The translations under genes were made by a program, and so were the position numbers. DNA of 64,000 bases from assembly GCA_023390175.1 (NCBI GenBank), contig JAEWDK010000024.1, forward strand, positions 496,001 through 560,000. Direction: 5' to 3'. Source of the DNA: Bacillota bacterium. GTDB lineage: Bacteria > Bacillota > Clostridia > Oscillospirales > Acutalibacteraceae. Below, one piece after another: positions 8,678 to 16,588 of this stretch (positions are counted from its first letter, which is position 1; every line of letters starts with the position of its first letter). Below the pieces are notes generated by a model. The model had not been told where the DNA came from. It saw nothing but the letters and a program-made list of their open reading frames with translations, and ran no database searches.

Positions 8678-9045
8678 TATTGTTCCTCCTCCGCTGTGCT
8701 TTTGATCAGTGCGATAGCCTGCTGTTTGTCGTAACCCAGATTGCTCATGTTTGCTATAAATTCATTGATTAAATTCATTGCAAGACTGTTTTTCGTTTGC
8801 ATGATTTTCTCCACATCCTCTGTAACAAATCTGCCGCTTGTTCGCTGTGAAAACAACAAGCCTTCCGTTTCAAGCTGTGCGAGCGCGCGCTGCATTGTGT
8901 TCGGGTTAACCGAAGCGGCACCTGCCAAGTCACGCACGGACGGCAGCTTTGCGCCGGCAGGGTAAATTCCCGAAACGATCATTAATTCTATTTGTTCAAT
9001 TAGCTGCGAGTAAATTGGCCGATCGGATTTTAATGCCCAAGCCAT
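8677..9045 (-). CDS. GntR family transcriptional regulator (YtrA-like)
   Basis: A 122-residue repressor-type protein with an N-terminal winged helix: PIYSQLIEQIELMI, then LPSVRDLAGAASVNPNTMQ as the recognition helix region, ending with a short helical tail rather than a ligand-binding domain. That is the YtrA subfamily layout, in which the regulator is the first gene of an ABC transporter operon. An operator-like palindrome lies in its own promoter, and a nearly identical copy sits before the neighbouring ABC operon, so it probably controls both. GGAGGTGA precedes the ATG. Confidence 0.88.
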   Translation of the reverse strand: MAWALKSDRPIYSQLIEQIELMIVSGIYPAGAKLPSVRDLAGAASVNPNTMQRALAQLETEGLLFSQRTSGRFVTEDVEKIMQTKNSLAMNLINEFIANMSNLGYDKQQAIALIKSTAEEEQ

Positions 9046-9068
9046 AAGTTCACCTCCAACTGTATTAC

Positions 9069-9117
9069 TGTACTAATATCTTAATACAATGATATAATTT
9101 GTTTCTCCTTTTGTCAA
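9069..9117 (-). promoter_or_regulatory. Promoter and GntR operator upstream of the regulator gene
   Basis: On the minus strand TTGACA (9112-9117) and TATCAT (9089-9094) are 17 nt apart. Directly downstream, touching the -10, is an imperfect palindrome at 9069-9090 of the form TGTACTAA-N6-TTAATACA. The same 22-mer with 3 differences is at 10871-10892. A larger inverted repeat TGTATTA/TAATACA spans 9061-9088. Placement just downstream of the -10 fits repression. Confidence 0.65.
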
Positions 9118-9181
9118 TAGTTTTTAAAAAATATTTTGCGCCGTATCAGAAGCTCTTGATTCAAACCGGTTCCCCCTCCCC

Positions 9182-9913
9182 TTAATTGATTTCCTGCCGT
9201 TTGAAAAGAACAATGCCAAGACCTGTGAACACAACGATGTGCGCAAGTGCAATCCACACCGTGGTCATCAATTGTGATTGGGGCGTAACTGCAACAATCT
9301 GGCTCTGCATAAAGAGCATTCCGTTTTGAATACGGCCAAAAACAGGATTCACAAGCTTGAGCAGTTTAAATACTAAAACCGGAACAATGAGCAGGCCGAA
9401 ATAAGCAAAAGTAAATAACGCGTTCCGCTTAATGATGGCAGCCAGCAAGGTAGCGAGCGCAACCGCGGCAACATAAATTAAAAGCACCACGGCAATTCGA
9501 AGGGCGAAATCAGAAAGAAGCGCCGAAAGATCGCTTTTTTCTGGTTTTAGAAGGAGAAAGGCACTTGCAAAATACACAGCCAACGTTACAACCGCCACAT
9601 TCAAGGCAACAAAAATTGCGCTGATATTTTTCGCCAAATAAAGTTTCGTTCTTGAAACGCCAAATGAAATTGTATTTTTCAGCGTGTGTTCCTTATTTTC
9701 CTCCGCAGTTACGATATCCGCGAACATTGAAATGAAAAACAGCGGATACATTAGGAGTGCCAGTGCCATTTGAATTGATGCTTCAAGCGGCATCTTCATA
9801 TGAGCAAGGACAGCATTCACAAAAATGGACGCCGCCGCCATAAACGCCATGAAAACGAAAAGATAGATTCTGTGAAACGCTTTATATAAATCTGCGTTAA
9901 TTAATTTAAGCAT
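9182..9913 (-). CDS. ABC-2 transporter permease (BcrB-like)
   Basis: A 243-residue membrane protein with six hydrophobic segments (about residues 18-38, 50-70, 97-125, 138-165, 170-192 and 215-236). The motif TAEENKEHTLKNTISFGVSR between the second and third segments is typical of permeases in bacitracin/lantibiotic-type exporters. It overlaps the upstream ATPase gene by 8 bp. The partner ATPase and the GntR-type operator suggest a cell-envelope stress exporter; the substrate is not known. Confidence 0.82.
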   Translation of the reverse strand: MLKLINADLYKAFHRIYLFVFMAFMAAASIFVNAVLAHMKMPLEASIQMALALLMYPLFFISMFADIVTAEENKEHTLKNTISFGVSRTKLYLAKNISAIFVALNVAVVTLAVYFASAFLLLKPEKSDLSALLSDFALRIAVVLLIYVAAVALATLLAAIIKRNALFTFAYFGLLIVPVLVFKLLKLVNPVFGRIQNGMLFMQSQIVAVTPQSQLMTTVWIALAHIVVFTGLGIVLFKRQEIN

Positions 9914-10829
9914 GATGTGCTCCTCCGATCAGTTCAATAAAGTATTCTTCCAAATTCAGTCCGGACTGGTTGACCCCGGCCACCATTACCTCATTTTTCA
10001 CGAGCGCCTGCACCAGTATTTCAGGGGTATCCATAAACTCATCCAATTGAATTTCCTGATTGTCCAAAACACGGGCTGTTTTACAGGAAAGCTGTTTTTC
10101 AAGGACTTCGACCGCTTTTTTTGTATCGTCCACTTTAATCTTCAGACTGCGCCTGCATTTCTCTTCCAGATCCGCGGAGGAAATATGCTCCACCAGCCTG
10201 CCGTTATGAATAAAGCCGTACGTGGTTGCGATTTGTGACAGCTCGCCTAAAATATGGCTTGAAATTAAAATCGTCGTATTTTTTTCACGGTTCAGCTTTA
10301 ATATCATTTCACGAAACTCCGCCATACCCATCGGGTCAAGGCCGTTAATCGGTTCATCCAAAATCAATAAATCGGGGTTGCCCATAATGGCTAAGGCAAG
10401 GCCAAGGCGCTGTTTCATGCCCAGCGAAAAATTTTTGAATTTTTTCTTTCCCGTGTCACCAAGGCCAACAAATGCCAAGGATTCTTTAATGCAGCGCGGA
10501 TCGTAAATTCCTTTTTGAATCCGGTAAAATTCCAAATTCCTTTCCGCGGAAAGATATGGGAAAAAACTGGGCGTTTCAATAATGCAGCCCGTTCTCGAGC
10601 GTGATTCATTCAGACCGTGCTGAGATGTTTCGCCCAAAAGCTCCAGCTCACCGGAGCTGGGGACGGAAAGCCCGCTGATTATTTTGAGCAGCGTTGTTTT
10701 CCCCGCTCCGTTCTTACCGACAAGGCCGTAAATTTCGCCTTGCTTTACTTCAATGTCCATGCTGTCCACCGCGGAAAAGCTGCCGTACTTTTTGGTAATA
10801 TTCCGGGTTTTAAGAATCGTGTTCGACAA
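9906..10829 (-). CDS. ABC transporter ATP-binding protein (BcrA-like)
   Basis: A 307-residue ATPase with Walker A GKNGAGKTT, signature FSLGMKQRLGLA, Walker B LLILDEPINGLDP and switch SSH, followed by the accessory domain of about 90 residues found in BcrA-like proteins. The ATG at 10838 directly abuts GGAGG with no spacer, whereas a TTG at 10829 is 9 nt away and gives the family-like start (M)SNTILKTRNITKKYG, so TTG is preferred. It forms a two-gene operon with the permease under a promoter that carries the shared GntR operator. Confidence 0.85.
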   Translation of the reverse strand: MSNTILKTRNITKKYGSFSAVDSMDIEVKQGEIYGLVGKNGAGKTTLLKIISGLSVPSSGELELLGETSQHGLNESRSRTGCIIETPSFFPYLSAERNLEFYRIQKGIYDPRCIKESLAFVGLGDTGKKKFKNFSLGMKQRLGLALAIMGNPDLLILDEPINGLDPMGMAEFREMILKLNREKNTTILISSHILGELSQIATTYGFIHNGRLVEHISSADLEEKCRRSLKIKVDDTKKAVEVLEKQLSCKTARVLDNQEIQLDEFMDTPEILVQALVKNEVMVAGVNQSGLNLEEYFIELIGGAHHA

Positions 10830-10870
10830 TTTGTCCATCCTCCAATTGTATTGTTGTATTATTGTGTTGT

Positions 10871-10918
10871 TGTACTAGTCACTTAATACAATAATACATC
10901 AGATTTTGAATTTGTCAA
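10871..10918 (-). promoter_or_regulatory. Promoter and GntR-type operator of the BcrAB-like operon
   Basis: On the minus strand TTGACA (10913-10918) and TATTAT (10891-10896) are 16 nt apart. The 22-mer at 10871-10892 overlaps the end of the -10 and matches the operator before the GntR gene at 19 of 22 positions. Additional TGTATTA/ACAATACA-like repeats lie between it and the start codon. Confidence 0.65.
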
Positions 10919-10953
10919 GGGATTTCCAAATAAATATTTTTGCATAAAAAAAC

Positions 10954-10975
10954 GCCGGAAGGTTTCCCTTCCGGC
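10954..10975 (-). terminator. Intrinsic terminator after the HD-domain gene
   Basis: A 9-bp perfect stem GCCGGAAGG/CCTTCCGGC with a 4-nt loop, followed on the minus strand by a run of seven Ts. It lies 16 nt beyond the stop codon at 10992. Confidence 0.85.
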
Positions 10976-10991
10976 ACAGCGATCATTTGAA

Positions 10992-11582
10992 TTATTTTTT
11001 TGCATTAACCGATGAAGTACCTTTTTCCCAAAGATAAGTACTCTCCAGATCGGCAAGATGCAGTTTGACAGCAATCGGGTATTTCTGATACGCAAGGCTG
11101 ATAGAAAAGCTGCCGCCCTTGACAGCCTCGTCAAATCCGCCCATGTGCCAGCGAATGGCAATGGCTTCAGATGTTTTCAATCGCATAAAGCGTTCAATCA
11201 GATAAACCGATTTTTCCCCGTGACCGTAAGGATAGCTGTCTTCAATCGTATAATACGGGCGTTTTTCCCACGCCCCTGTTTCCTCATTCTTTACGTTGCG
11301 CACGCTTTCTTTATAAAACTGCGCCTTGCAGACGTCGTGCAGCAAACCGCAGATTGCAAAGCTTTCTTCGCTGTCCGTATCGGGGTCGAACTGCTTGTTC
11401 CGCATCACATGATACACGCTGACACTGTGCTGAACCAAACCGCCAAGACAGGCGCAATGAAATTTTGTACTGGCCGGTGCGGTAAAAAAATCCGTGGTTT
11501 TCAGCCACTCCAGCAACTCGGCGCTTCCGGCACGCGTAACCTTTGACTGATATATTTCTTCAAACTCTTCCTTATAACCCAT
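10992..11582 (-). CDS. HD-domain hydrolase
   Basis: A 196-residue soluble protein with HD phosphohydrolase motifs: H in GLVQHS, the HD doublet in GLLHDVCK, a histidine in GHGEKS, and RWHMGG near residue 145. Such proteins hydrolyse nucleotides or related phosphate esters, and this subfamily has no assigned substrate. The second in-frame ATG is chosen as start since GGGGG is 7 nt upstream of it but only 1 nt from the first. It is monocistronic with its own terminator. Function beyond metal-dependent phosphohydrolase is not inferable. Confidence 0.8.
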   Translation of the reverse strand: MGYKEEFEEIYQSKVTRAGSAELLEWLKTTDFFTAPASTKFHCACLGGLVQHSVSVYHVMRNKQFDPDTDSEESFAICGLLHDVCKAQFYKESVRNVKNEETGAWEKRPYYTIEDSYPYGHGEKSVYLIERFMRLKTSEAIAIRWHMGGFDEAVKGGSFSISLAYQKYPIAVKLHLADLESTYLWEKGTSSVNAKK

Positions 11583-11747
11583 TACCATGCCCCCATATCA
11601 ATTTAATACACAGTATAGCACATATATAGGAACAATAACAGTGATAAATGACAGCATGCGGGGGAATTCAAAACGAAATCAATGGGCGCGGGCCGGCGGG
11701 TCAGCTTTGGCCCGCAAGATAAGGGAAAAGATTTATTCCACGGTTCT

Positions 11748-12998
11748 TTAAAATTGGCGCGTAAAAATATCGCTGTTTTCAAGAAGGCTTTCCACTGTGT
11801 CAAAGCCCAGACGGTGCAGAAGCTCGATCACATACGGGTTGTCAATCGGTGTGGGATACGCGGCATCCTCCCCGTACTGAATGACATGCTCGCGTCCTTC
11901 GTCACGGTGAATCAGGGCTTTCGGGCCGCCGACACAGCCGCCGACACAACCCATTCCTTCAATGAAGTTCGCGGTAATATTACCGGCCATTACGTCATTC
12001 AGCATTGCCTTACAGGCAGGAACACCGTCGGCCTGACAGGCGTTCACCGTGATTTTACGGTCGGGGTTCAGCCGCTTTACCGTACTTTGCACCGCTTCAC
12101 TGACACCGCCGGTTCTGGCGTAAATTCTGCCCGCGCGCGACGAGTGGTCGCGTTCATCCTCCGGGAATTCAGCCGGGTTGATTTGAGCAAAGTCGAAGAT
12201 ATCCTGTACCTCCTGAAAGGTCAGAACAAAATCCGTGGAAGCGGAGACATCCGGCTCCCTCGCTTCCGCTTTCTTTGCAAGGCAGGGCCCGATAAATACC
12301 GTAACAGCGTCGGGATAAAGCTGCTTGATTGCTCGGCCGCAGGCGACCATTGGCGACACTGCGCCCGGCACGTGGGGAATCAGGTCATGGTACACCCTGC
12401 GGATCATTGCAATCCACATTGGGCAGCAGCAGCTGGTCAGCTGAAAATCTTTTTCATTAACTATGTTTTTATCAAATTCAAGTGCTTCCTTCAAGGTGAG
12501 GATGTCCGCAAACAGCGCAACCTCCACCATGCCGGCAAAGCCAAGCCGTTTGAACGCACTGCGCAGTTTTCCGGGAGTAACTTCTTTGCTGAACTGGCTG
12601 ATAAAAGCCGGCGCTATCATTGCATAAACCGGAGCTTTCGCCTCGTTAATAGCGGCAAGTGCGGGAAGAATATCCTTACTGGCAGTCAGCTTTTTGGCGC
12701 GACAGTTTTCAATGCAGTCCCCGCATCCAACACACAGGTCTTTATTGATTTGAATATTGCCCTTTTCATCTTTATAAAGCGCGTCAAAAAAGCACTTTCC
12801 GGTACATGCGGACTGTTCGCTGTCGGAACACACACAGTCGCCGATACGCCAAACAGGAGCATGCTTTTCCGGGTTCAAAAGGCAGTCCAGATGATGCGGG
12901 TCAAATTCCTCCTGCCTGATTTTTTCGAGTTCCTGCGGCTCCATATTTTCCAGTGACGCTTTCACCAGCCGGTGATACAATTCATTGAATGAAGTCAT
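11748..12998 (-). CDS. [FeFe] hydrogenase, group B-like
   Basis: A 416-residue protein. Cysteines C55, C57, C65, C69 and the ferredoxin motif C89-C92-C95-C99 bind Fe-S clusters. The H-cluster motifs are TSCCCPMW (188-195), FIGPC (C239) and EGMGCVGGC (C351, C355). The triple cysteine and the GMGC motif are those described for group B [FeFe] hydrogenases of Clostridia, related to CpIII of Clostridium pasteurianum. It should exchange electrons with ferredoxin in the cytoplasm. The ATG at 12998 has GGAGG 9 nt upstream; an open frame runs 40 codons further but without a site or family-like sequence. It is monocistronic. Confidence 0.87.
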   Translation of the reverse strand: MTSFNELYHRLVKASLENMEPQELEKIRQEEFDPHHLDCLLNPEKHAPVWRIGDCVCSDSEQSACTGKCFFDALYKDEKGNIQINKDLCVGCGDCIENCRAKKLTASKDILPALAAINEAKAPVYAMIAPAFISQFSKEVTPGKLRSAFKRLGFAGMVEVALFADILTLKEALEFDKNIVNEKDFQLTSCCCPMWIAMIRRVYHDLIPHVPGAVSPMVACGRAIKQLYPDAVTVFIGPCLAKKAEAREPDVSASTDFVLTFQEVQDIFDFAQINPAEFPEDERDHSSRAGRIYARTGGVSEAVQSTVKRLNPDRKITVNACQADGVPACKAMLNDVMAGNITANFIEGMGCVGGCVGGPKALIHRDEGREHVIQYGEDAAYPTPIDNPYVIELLHRLGFDTVESLLENSDIFTRQF

Positions 12999-13158
12999 AT
13001 TCGTATTCCTCCGTATTTTAATTTTCTTCTTATAACGGCTGTTTATGATTCCAATCTGTTTTTCAACAGTCTGAGGGCCGCGCCTATTGCTTCGATTCGG
13101 TATAAACCCTGCCGTCAATTTGTGACCTGCTTTGATGCTTTTGTAAATATTTAACTAT

Positions 13159-13187
13159 ATTATATCTTATACCATTAAAAATCACAA
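13159..13187 (-). promoter_or_regulatory. Sigma-A promoter for the group B-like hydrogenase
   Basis: On the minus strand TTGTGA (13182-13187) and TATAAT (13159-13164) are 17 nt apart, leaving an untranslated leader of about 150 nt before the ATG at 12998. No known riboswitch was recognised in the leader. Confidence 0.5.
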
Positions 13188-13299
13188 TATTCAGAGCGCG
13201 CTGATTTAAAAGTATGTTTGAATTCGTTCCCATCCATCCGGCAGCGGATTCAATTCTTACATGCGCTTAATATATTCCAAAGAATTTTATTTTGAAGTG

Positions 13300-13328
13300 T
13301 TGACTTTTCTGGTTAGCAGTGGTAAACT
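13300..13328 (+). promoter_or_regulatory. Sigma-A promoter for ferritin
   Basis: TTGACT (13300-13305) and TAAACT (13323-13328) are separated by 17 nt, some 55 nt before the ferritin ATG. A second -10-like TATTAT lies about 25 nt downstream. No clear Fur or PerR box was recognised. Confidence 0.5.
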
Positions 13329-13382
13329 TTAATTGTAAAAAATGTGATATTATACCATTACGTTAGAAAGAAGGATTTATTT

Positions 13383-13895
13383 ATGTTAAGTAAAGATATT
13401 GCAAAACTGATTAACAATCAAATTAACAAGGAGTTTTTCTCCGCATATTTATACCTCGACATGTCAAACTACTACAGTATAAAAGGACTGAACGGCTTCG
13501 CAAACTGGATGAAGGTTCAGGCACAGGAAGAGCGCGACCACGCAACACTGTTCATTACCTATCTGCTCAATAATGATGAATCCGTTTCGCTGGAGGCAAT
13601 TGATGCCCCCAACAGAGAATATGCCGATTTTAAAACCCCGCTTACGGCTTCGCTGGAGCATGAGCAGTACGTTACTTCCCTGATTCATACCATTTACGGC
13701 GAATCGGTAAAGGTCAACGACTTCCGCACAACACAGTTCCTTGACTGGTTTGTAAAAGAGCAGGGAGAAGAAGAAAAAAATATCGACGATCTAATTAAGC
13801 GCTATGACTTGTTTGGCAGTGATTCCAAAGGGCTGTATATGCTTGACGCGGAACTGGCTACAAGAATTTATGCCGCTCCATCGTTGGTGCTATAA
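13383..13895 (+). CDS. ftnA: Ferritin
   Basis: A 170-residue non-haem ferritin. The ferroxidase ligands are at the expected places: E17, E50 and H53 (QEERDH), E94 in LEHEQ and the Q/E pair in VKEQGEEE near 127-130. The protein stores iron as a ferric mineral in a 24-mer shell and detoxifies free Fe(II), which matters in a cell rich in Fe-S proteins. AGAAGGA lies 7 nt before the chosen ATG. It is monocistronic, divergent from the hydrogenase gene and followed by a hairpin terminator. Confidence 0.93.
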   Translation: MLSKDIAKLINNQINKEFFSAYLYLDMSNYYSIKGLNGFANWMKVQAQEERDHATLFITYLLNNDESVSLEAIDAPNREYADFKTPLTASLEHEQYVTSLIHTIYGESVKVNDFRTTQFLDWFVKEQGEEEKNIDDLIKRYDLFGSDSKGLYMLDAELATRIYAAPSLVL

Positions 13896-13920
13896 AAACC
13901 TTTTACCGTAAATATAAGCA

Positions 13921-13953
13921 AAAGGCCTTTGACGCGTTCGCCAAAGGCCTTTT
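13921..13953 (+). terminator. Terminator after ferritin
   Basis: An 11-bp stem AAAGGCCTTTG/CAAAGGCCTTT enclosing a 10-nt loop, ending in TTT. The A/T-rich ends make it usable from both strands. Confidence 0.7.
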
Positions 13954-14166
13954 AACATACACAATTATAAAGATGCACGACTGTTTTAATTCTAATAATA
14001 AAATTATTGCTTCTTATTCATAAAAACCCTCTGCAGATTACTCCTGTATTTATGTGGTAATAATTACCAAATACTATTTTACAATTTTACCATGAAAACC
14101 GTTTTATTTTCTGTAATCTCATCACAGAATAAATCAACAATTCTTTTGTATAATATAGTTATAAAA

Positions 14167-14208
14167 AGTACAGCCCCGCAATCGAATAAACGAATGTGGG
14201 GCTGTACT
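14167..14208 (-). terminator. Terminator of tRNA-Thr
   Basis: An 11-bp perfect stem AGTACAGCCCC/GGGGCTGTACT that begins at the last base of the tRNA CCA end, followed on the minus strand by TTTTTAT. Confidence 0.8.
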
Positions 14209-14283
14209 GGAGCTACTGGTCAGACTCGAACTGACGACCTGCGCATTACGAATGCGCTGCTCTACCAACTGAGCCACAGTAGC
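14208..14283 (-). tRNA. tRNA-Thr (anticodon CGT)
   Basis: A 76-nt cloverleaf on the minus strand. The acceptor stem GCTACTG pairs with CAGTAGC, the anticodon stem GCGCA/TGCGC encloses loop TTCGTAA with anticodon CGT (reads ACG, threonine), and the T loop is TTCGAGT. The CCA end is encoded. It is a single tRNA, closely followed by its own terminator. Confidence 0.95.
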
Positions 14284-14483
14284 ATTATTTAACTGACCAA
14301 ACTATTATACAAAATCAACGTGCTTACGTCAAGACTTTATTCTAAAATCTTTCAGAAAGTTCGCTTTTTTGTTCCTTCGTTTTCGTGAATAAAAGTCACG
14401 GAATTACAGTTGAACACTAAATAGAATATATAATCGTGTAAGTATTGTTTGTTCCATATTTTGTAGGGAAGGCGGTGTGTTTT

Positions 14484-14897
14484 ATGGGGAAAATATGTAT
14501 TAATGAAAGATTACGGGAACTTCGTGTAAAAAGCGGCTATACGCAATATCAAATTGCAAAACTGCTGAACATTGATCGTTCAACTTACTCTTATTACGAA
14601 ATCGGCAAAACAATGCCCGATATTACCGTACTCCTTACCCTTTCAAGAATTTTCAACATTCCGATTAATGAAATGCTTGCCGACGAAGATTTTGCGGATG
14701 GGGTTTCAGACAGCGGCGCCATGCCAAGCTTTTTGCACAGCAAAAAAAATACAAGCCATATTTACGAACTTTCTAACCGGGAAAAAGAGTTGGTTGGTGC
14801 TTTTCGAGTGTGTACGCCAGAAGCGCAGGACAAAATTTTAGCATTTTCAAAAAGCAGCATTAGCTACAGAAAGCCCAAAACGGATAGTACAGATTGA
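14484..14897 (+). CDS. XRE-family helix-turn-helix regulator
   Basis: A 137-residue protein with an N-terminal Cro/CI-type helix-turn-helix: the motif from GYTQYQIAKLLNID to RSTYSYYEIGKTMPD spans about residues 18-46, and the domain ends near residue 70. The C-terminal half is polar and of unknown fold, without peptidase or sensor motifs. The ATG at 14484 follows GGAAGGCGGTG. A weak promoter-like TTACAG-N17-TATATA lies some 70-100 nt upstream. Its targets are unknown, and a hairpin terminator follows. Confidence 0.82.
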   Translation: MGKICINERLRELRVKSGYTQYQIAKLLNIDRSTYSYYEIGKTMPDITVLLTLSRIFNIPINEMLADEDFADGVSDSGAMPSFLHSKKNTSHIYELSNREKELVGAFRVCTPEAQDKILAFSKSSISYRKPKTDSTD

Positions 14898-14951
14898 AAA
14901 TCAATCCAAATTGTGGTAAAATTATAATACGGAAAACGGGATATTCAAGTC

Positions 14952-15003
14952 AAAGCCAAGCCTTCTTTGCCAAACAGGGAGCTTGTTTGCTTTGGCTTTT
15001 TTG
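14952..15003 (+). terminator. Terminator after the XRE gene
   Basis: A compound hairpin: outer AAAGCCAA/TTGGCTTT, inner GCCAAACA paired with TTGTTTGC, followed by a short T run. Confidence 0.6.
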
Positions 15004-15116
15004 TGTAGGAAGCTTTTAGTTGTATCGTACCGCATCGGGGTGCGGTGCAGCGGCGTTTGCTTTGCCGTGAAAACGAACGAGGATGAATTTCTGTCTATAT
15101 TTTGGAGGTGTTTAAA

Positions 15117-15707
15117 ATGGCCTTTGATGCTTTTACCGGAGGAGTGGAACCGGGCGGACTAAGAACCAAAAACGAGATTTTGATTTTAATCTGTTATCTT
15201 TTGGCGAGTGTGAACGCACCGCTTTCCAAAAGCGATATTGTAAGTATCATTCAAGACAACGGACTTGCAAACTATTTTGAAGTGACCGATGCCCTTTCCG
15301 AATTGACTGAACACGGCAACATCATTCCCGGCGGGGAAAACGGCGAGCTTTGCACCGCAAGCGAGAAAGCGCGAATGATTGCCAAACAGCTTGACTCCGC
15401 CCTGCCCCCCACGGTGCGCGAAAAAGCTGTAGCCGCCGCGATCAACCTTTTGGCAAAAGCAAAGAGGGAACGGGAAAACAAGGTTGAAATTGTAAAGGAC
15501 GAACGCGGCTACAGCGTAACCTGCCATATTTCCGGCGGAGATATGGATTTAATGAATTTCACCCTGCATGTTCCTGACACCTATCAAGCGCAAATGGTAA
15601 AAGCTCACTTTCACGACTCACCGGAAACGGTTTACCGGATGCTGCTCGCGCTGGTCACCGGAAACAATGATATGGCCGCCGGAATTTTGAAGGAAGGCCG
15701 AAAATAA
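15117..15707 (+). CDS. DUF4364 family protein
   Basis: A 196-residue soluble protein of the DUF4364 family, widespread in Clostridia and without a known function. The N-terminal half (residues 20-90) looks like a winged helix: a KNEILILICYLL helix, then SKSDIVSIIQDNG and a beta-wing-like GNIIPGGENGEL. This suggests a DNA-binding or protein-binding regulator. GGAGG lies 8 nt before the ATG. The stop is directly adjacent to the stop of cutC on the other strand, so the two genes converge with no space for a terminator. Confidence 0.75.
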   Translation: MAFDAFTGGVEPGGLRTKNEILILICYLLASVNAPLSKSDIVSIIQDNGLANYFEVTDALSELTEHGNIIPGGENGELCTASEKARMIAKQLDSALPPTVREKAVAAAINLLAKAKRERENKVEIVKDERGYSVTCHISGGDMDLMNFTLHVPDTYQAQMVKAHFHDSPETVYRMLLALVTGNNDMAAGILKEGRK

Positions 15708-16451
15708 TCAGGCATCCTCCAATATTTTTCTGGATGCGGCAATTTCCTTGCTGTCTGTTTCCCAAATAAGATATTCGCTCATTAGGGGCAGCCCCATTGA
15801 TACCCCGCTTTTGCGGAAGATCATGGCGCTGCTCCTTTCTTTTTTTGCGGACATATGGTAACTTTTCGCGCCCGTCGCCACGATCAGTTCCGGCAAATTT
15901 TCGGCGGTCACACCGCTGCCGACTAAAATATCCACATGCTCTGAATTTTGAACCAGTTTGTAAATCAGCTCTTTTCCGTCAAGAGCGGTATTCTTCTGAC
16001 CAGAAGTAAGAATTGTTGTTACCCCCAGATTTCCTGCCTGCTTCAGGGCAGCAAACGGTTCGGCACACACATCAAAAGCGCGGTGAAGCGTGAAATTCCC
16101 ATTTCTGCAAAGATGGATTGTTTCCTCCAGCTTCCGTTCATCCAAGCATCCGTCCGGATTCAAAAAGCCGCTGACAATTCCGTCCGCACCAGCCTCAACA
16201 AACATGTGGATATCATTTTTCATAATTTCATACTCATAATCAGAATAGCAAAAATCGCCGAAACGAGGACGGATCAGCACATGAACCGGAAGATTGGTGT
16301 GGCGGCGAACCTCATGATACAGGCTGATTCCCGGCGTAGTACCGCCAATAATCAGGTTTGCACAGAGTTCAAGCCGGGTTGCCCCGCCCTTCTGTGCGGC
16401 AACTGCCGATTCCACACTGTCAACACAAACTTCCAAAGTAAAACCGTTCAT
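15708..16451 (-). CDS. cutC: CutC family protein
   Basis: A 247-residue TIM-barrel protein of the CutC family. Typical elements are the start LEVCVDSVESAVAA, ATRLELCANLIIGGTTPG, HVLIRPRFGDFCYSDYE, LHRAFDVC and ILVGSGVTAENLPEL. The family was named for copper homeostasis in E. coli, but its biochemical role remains unsettled. AGGAGG precedes the ATG by 6 nt. An extended -10 (TGA-TAGAAT, around 16475-16483) may drive it. It converges with the DUF4364 gene. Confidence 0.9.
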   Translation of the reverse strand: MNGFTLEVCVDSVESAVAAQKGGATRLELCANLIIGGTTPGISLYHEVRRHTNLPVHVLIRPRFGDFCYSDYEYEIMKNDIHMFVEAGADGIVSGFLNPDGCLDERKLEETIHLCRNGNFTLHRAFDVCAEPFAALKQAGNLGVTTILTSGQKNTALDGKELIYKLVQNSEHVDILVGSGVTAENLPELIVATGAKSYHMSAKKERSSAMIFRKSGVSMGLPLMSEYLIWETDSKEIAASRKILEDA

Positions 16452-16533
16452 AACAATCCTCCTTTATTTCCCTTATTCTATCACATCCGAATCAGAAAAG
16501 CACTTCAAACAATATTTTGCGTATGCCGACAAA

Positions 16534-16565
16534 GGGCCTCCCGCAGTGATGACTGTGGGAGGCCC
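16534..16565 (-). terminator. Terminator of the cheA-cheR-cheB operon
   Basis: A 14-bp stem GGGCCTCCCGCAGT/ACTGTGGGAGGCCC with one G-U pair and a 4-nt loop, lying 24 nt after the cheB stop. On the minus strand it is followed by only TTTG, so termination may be partial. Confidence 0.65.
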
Positions 16566-16588
16566 CGTTTGGAACATAAAAATCAATT

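Noticed and set aside
11682..12956. A 424-codon plus-strand frame opposite the group B-like hydrogenase
   Set aside because: It is a long shadow of a G/C-rich gene; no ribosome site, no known motif, and the minus-strand gene has all hydrogenase motifs.
12999..13118. N-terminal 40-codon extension of the group B-like hydrogenase
   Set aside because: The upstream codons are Lys/Arg-rich and lack a ribosome site, whereas the ATG at 12998 has GGAGG 9 nt away.
14092..14292. A 66-codon plus-strand frame
   Set aside because: It is the antisense translation of tRNA-Thr; the sequence GQTRTDDLRITNALLYQLSH is a well-known tRNA artefact.
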